NCBI RefSeq assembly: GCF_963662255.1
Contig: NC_085046.1
Location: forward strand, 45,771,797 to 45,835,796
Source: Cinclus cinclus
Lineage: Eukaryota > Chordata > Aves > Passeriformes > Cinclidae
Direction of reading: 5' to 3'
Length of the DNA stretch: 64,000 nt
The notes beneath the pieces were generated by a model, which was not told the origin of the DNA, made no database searches, and saw nothing but the letters and a program-made list of their open reading frames with translations. Both the position numbers and the translations under genes were made by a program. Position 1 is the first letter of the stretch. Every line of letters starts with the position of its first letter. Below, one piece after another: positions 61,932 through 64,000 of this stretch.

Positions 61932-64000
61932 GTAAGTATTTGCCTTTTGGCATTGTATCTCCCTGTATGAACTTCAAAAGGCACATTATTGCCATAACAA
62001 AGTAAAAAGTATAAGGAATCCAACACTATTATGCTTTTTTCTCTTGGAATTCAGGTCTCTGTTGAAGAATTTATGGCATTAATACATTGTATCACTCACA
62101 TTTTCAGTTTATAATCTTTTCTGTGACCTTGCACTATATGCAGATGGAGCAGGTTATTTGGGAGGGGGCTGATGTGTTGAATTAGTGGTGCCTTTTTTTG
62201 TGATAGGATCATGCAGGAGGAGACAGAAATAATTTTAGTGTTCATCTGTTGATCAGCATTTATTAAATACTTCCTTAAGCCAAACTTTTCCAAGGATTCC
62301 TTTCAGCTATATGCAACAAGGGCCTTTGCTCTGAATTACAGAGTGAAAGAATGGAGGGTTGCCTCCTGAGGGTGTCCCGGGTGGATTTTTGGCTTGATGC
62401 TCATATCCTGGATTTTATTCTTGAGCAGCAACAGTATAGAGAGGAAGTAATAATTGCATCCTTTGAGCAATGAGTTGGGGCAGATAAGTTGGCTTCCTTC
62501 CTATAATCTGTGAGATGAGTAAAACAAAAAGTTCAAATCTCTGGTTTTGTTGCAATTTGTGGGCCAGTTATCAGCTGAATATATAGGCTCTACATTTCAG
62601 TAGAATGCCAAGAAATTAGTCAGTATAGAGTTCTCCTGCATCATTAGAATAAAATTAAAAATGGAGGAGAGAAAGATAGACTTCAAAAATTAATGTACCT
62701 TTACACATATACACATATTTAATGAAGATGCTGCAGAGCACTTGAACTGTTCTGTGAGGAAAAAAACCCTGGTAATCGGCAAAATTAATTGACACTAAGT
62801 CATTACTGCTCCTGTGGAGATTAGGGTGCTCAGGTAATTAAAAAAAAGTTTTAATCCTTTAATAATGAAAACATGCCATCATACATGTCATAGTGACATA
62901 TACCCTGGGCTCCTGCTGTGCTGAATGCCTTCAGTCCCAGGCTGAGAACTCCCTCTGCACTTGGTGAATCCCCCTCACACTTCAGCTGTAAAGCAGTATC
63001 TTTTCACTCTTGCTTTCCTTAGTTTATGCTCCTCAGGGGAAAGCAGGTCTGTAGGGCTGAGAAGTCTGTGGAGACCTGCTTGAATCTTTTTGGGTTCTGC
63101 TTTGCTCTTTCTTAAGTACTGTATAGATATTGCCTATTGCCCAGTTATTGTTTTGACAATGTCTCCTTGATCAACTTTTCTTTGTCCTCTGACTATCAAA
63201 AGCTTCTGTGTTGAGAAGAGCATTTGATGTGGGAGACATCTGGGGAGAGCTGTGTGAAGAAATAAAGGAATAAAAGGTCATACCTGAAGGTCTGGCCTTG
63301 AAATTTACCAGTCTCAGCTGTGTTAGGGAAGGAACTGCATCAACTATTGAGAGTAAGAAACTTAAAGCCACTCAACCATCCCTTCCAAGAAAAACAGCAT
63401 GATTGTTTTGGATGTTAATGACATCTGTATAAAACGTCCAGCTCTCAGGCTGAATCTTTCTGACAGCTAAAGAAGCGTCATCTATGTGTAAGCCACAGCA
63501 GACCTCCCTTCCCTCTCCCTGCAGAACCCTTTTTACCTTCTTGCCATTTCCCCCCAGAACTGGAACCCATGCTAATTCCTATGTTATTTAAATTTGAAGT
63601 AAATAGAGGGGGCATCCTCAGGACTGTGATAGCAGTTTGCTGCCTGCTTTGCATCCATTCCCTTTTGGGAATGGTCCTCAGTGAATCTCTTAATTAAGCA
63701 GTTGGTGGATAATTTATCTTATTTGAAAATACCTATTTAGTAATGCAAAGTGATGGAAACAGGCTTGTGTGTGATGTGGTGTAATTTGTGCAAGCTTTAA
63801 CAGATGGAGGGAAGCTCTTCAACCCAAGTTAGATTTCTTCTGGGATTTCAGTCTTTTGTGGAAACGGCATAGGAAGAAGCACAAACTACTATAATATTGC
63901 TAAGGTATTTTGGGGATGCATATATAAGGATTCCAGCTACTCTCACTTCAGGGTGAATTCTGCATTTTCTTGGGAGCAAGCTCTTCAACTCATGGATGAT
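61932..64000 (+). other. BMPER intron 6, 5' part
   Basis: It begins with GTAAGT and runs off the window. I see no exon encoding the second half of VWC3 and no recognisable repeat. Confidence 0.85.

Noticed and set aside
61932..64000. Searched for the next BMPER exon (second half of VWC3)
   Set aside because: No segment with the expected GGRTQC-like start or CC-containing end was found; it must lie downstream.

Overview
This window is vertebrate nuclear DNA, most likely from a bird. It is AT-rich and sparsely coding, with multi-kilobase introns, GT-AG splice junctions and a CpG-island promoter. It also contains several truncated chicken-repeat-1 (CR1) LINE copies, recognisable by their 3' ends running into an ATTCTATGATTCTAT-like tail. 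CR1 is the dominant interspersed repeat of birds and is common in other reptiles. Species cannot be resolved from the sequence alone.

The only protein-coding gene I can support is the 5' part of BMPER (BMP-binding endothelial regulator, the vertebrate orthologue of Drosophila Crossveinless-2), on the + strand. Six coding exons are present: 25228-25342, 26165-26250, 47495-47594, 59052-59134, 60603-60693 and 61849-61931. They join in frame, phases matching at every junction, to 558 nt, or 186 codons. These encode a signal peptide, two complete von Willebrand factor type C (VWC) domains and the first half of a third. The rest of the gene (remaining VWC domains, vWD and TIL regions) lies beyond position 64000. 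BMPER is a secreted extracellular modulator of BMP signalling.

Layout. 1-18.9 kb: intergenic DNA upstream of BMPER, with simple repeats, one probable ancient CR1/L3 relic and two local inverted-repeat structures. About 18.93-19.24 kb: an isolated, very CpG-dense block some 6 kb upstream of the gene, followed at once by a T/G-rich low-complexity tract. 19.4-24.1 kb: featureless upstream DNA. 24.12-25.45 kb: the BMPER CpG island, 5' UTR and exon 1. 25.34-26.16 kb: short intron 1. 26.25-47.49 kb: intron 2 (21.2 kb), with a CR1 tail and several palindromes, one group next to TAATTA motifs that could be regulatory. 47.6-59.05 kb: intron 3 (11.5 kb), with an ancient CR1/L3 LINE relic, two younger CR1 fragments in opposite orientations and poly-T tracts. 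59.1-61.9 kb: compact introns 4 and 5, the latter with a C-run cluster and a CR1 3' end. 61.93-64 kb: start of intron 6.

I found no rRNA, tRNA, CRISPR array, intact retrovirus or second gene, and nothing I would call a new biological system. The items most worth a second look are the isolated CpG block at 19 kb, the weak exon 3 donor, the one-domain-per-two-exons VWC architecture, and the palindromes in intron 2 and upstream DNA.
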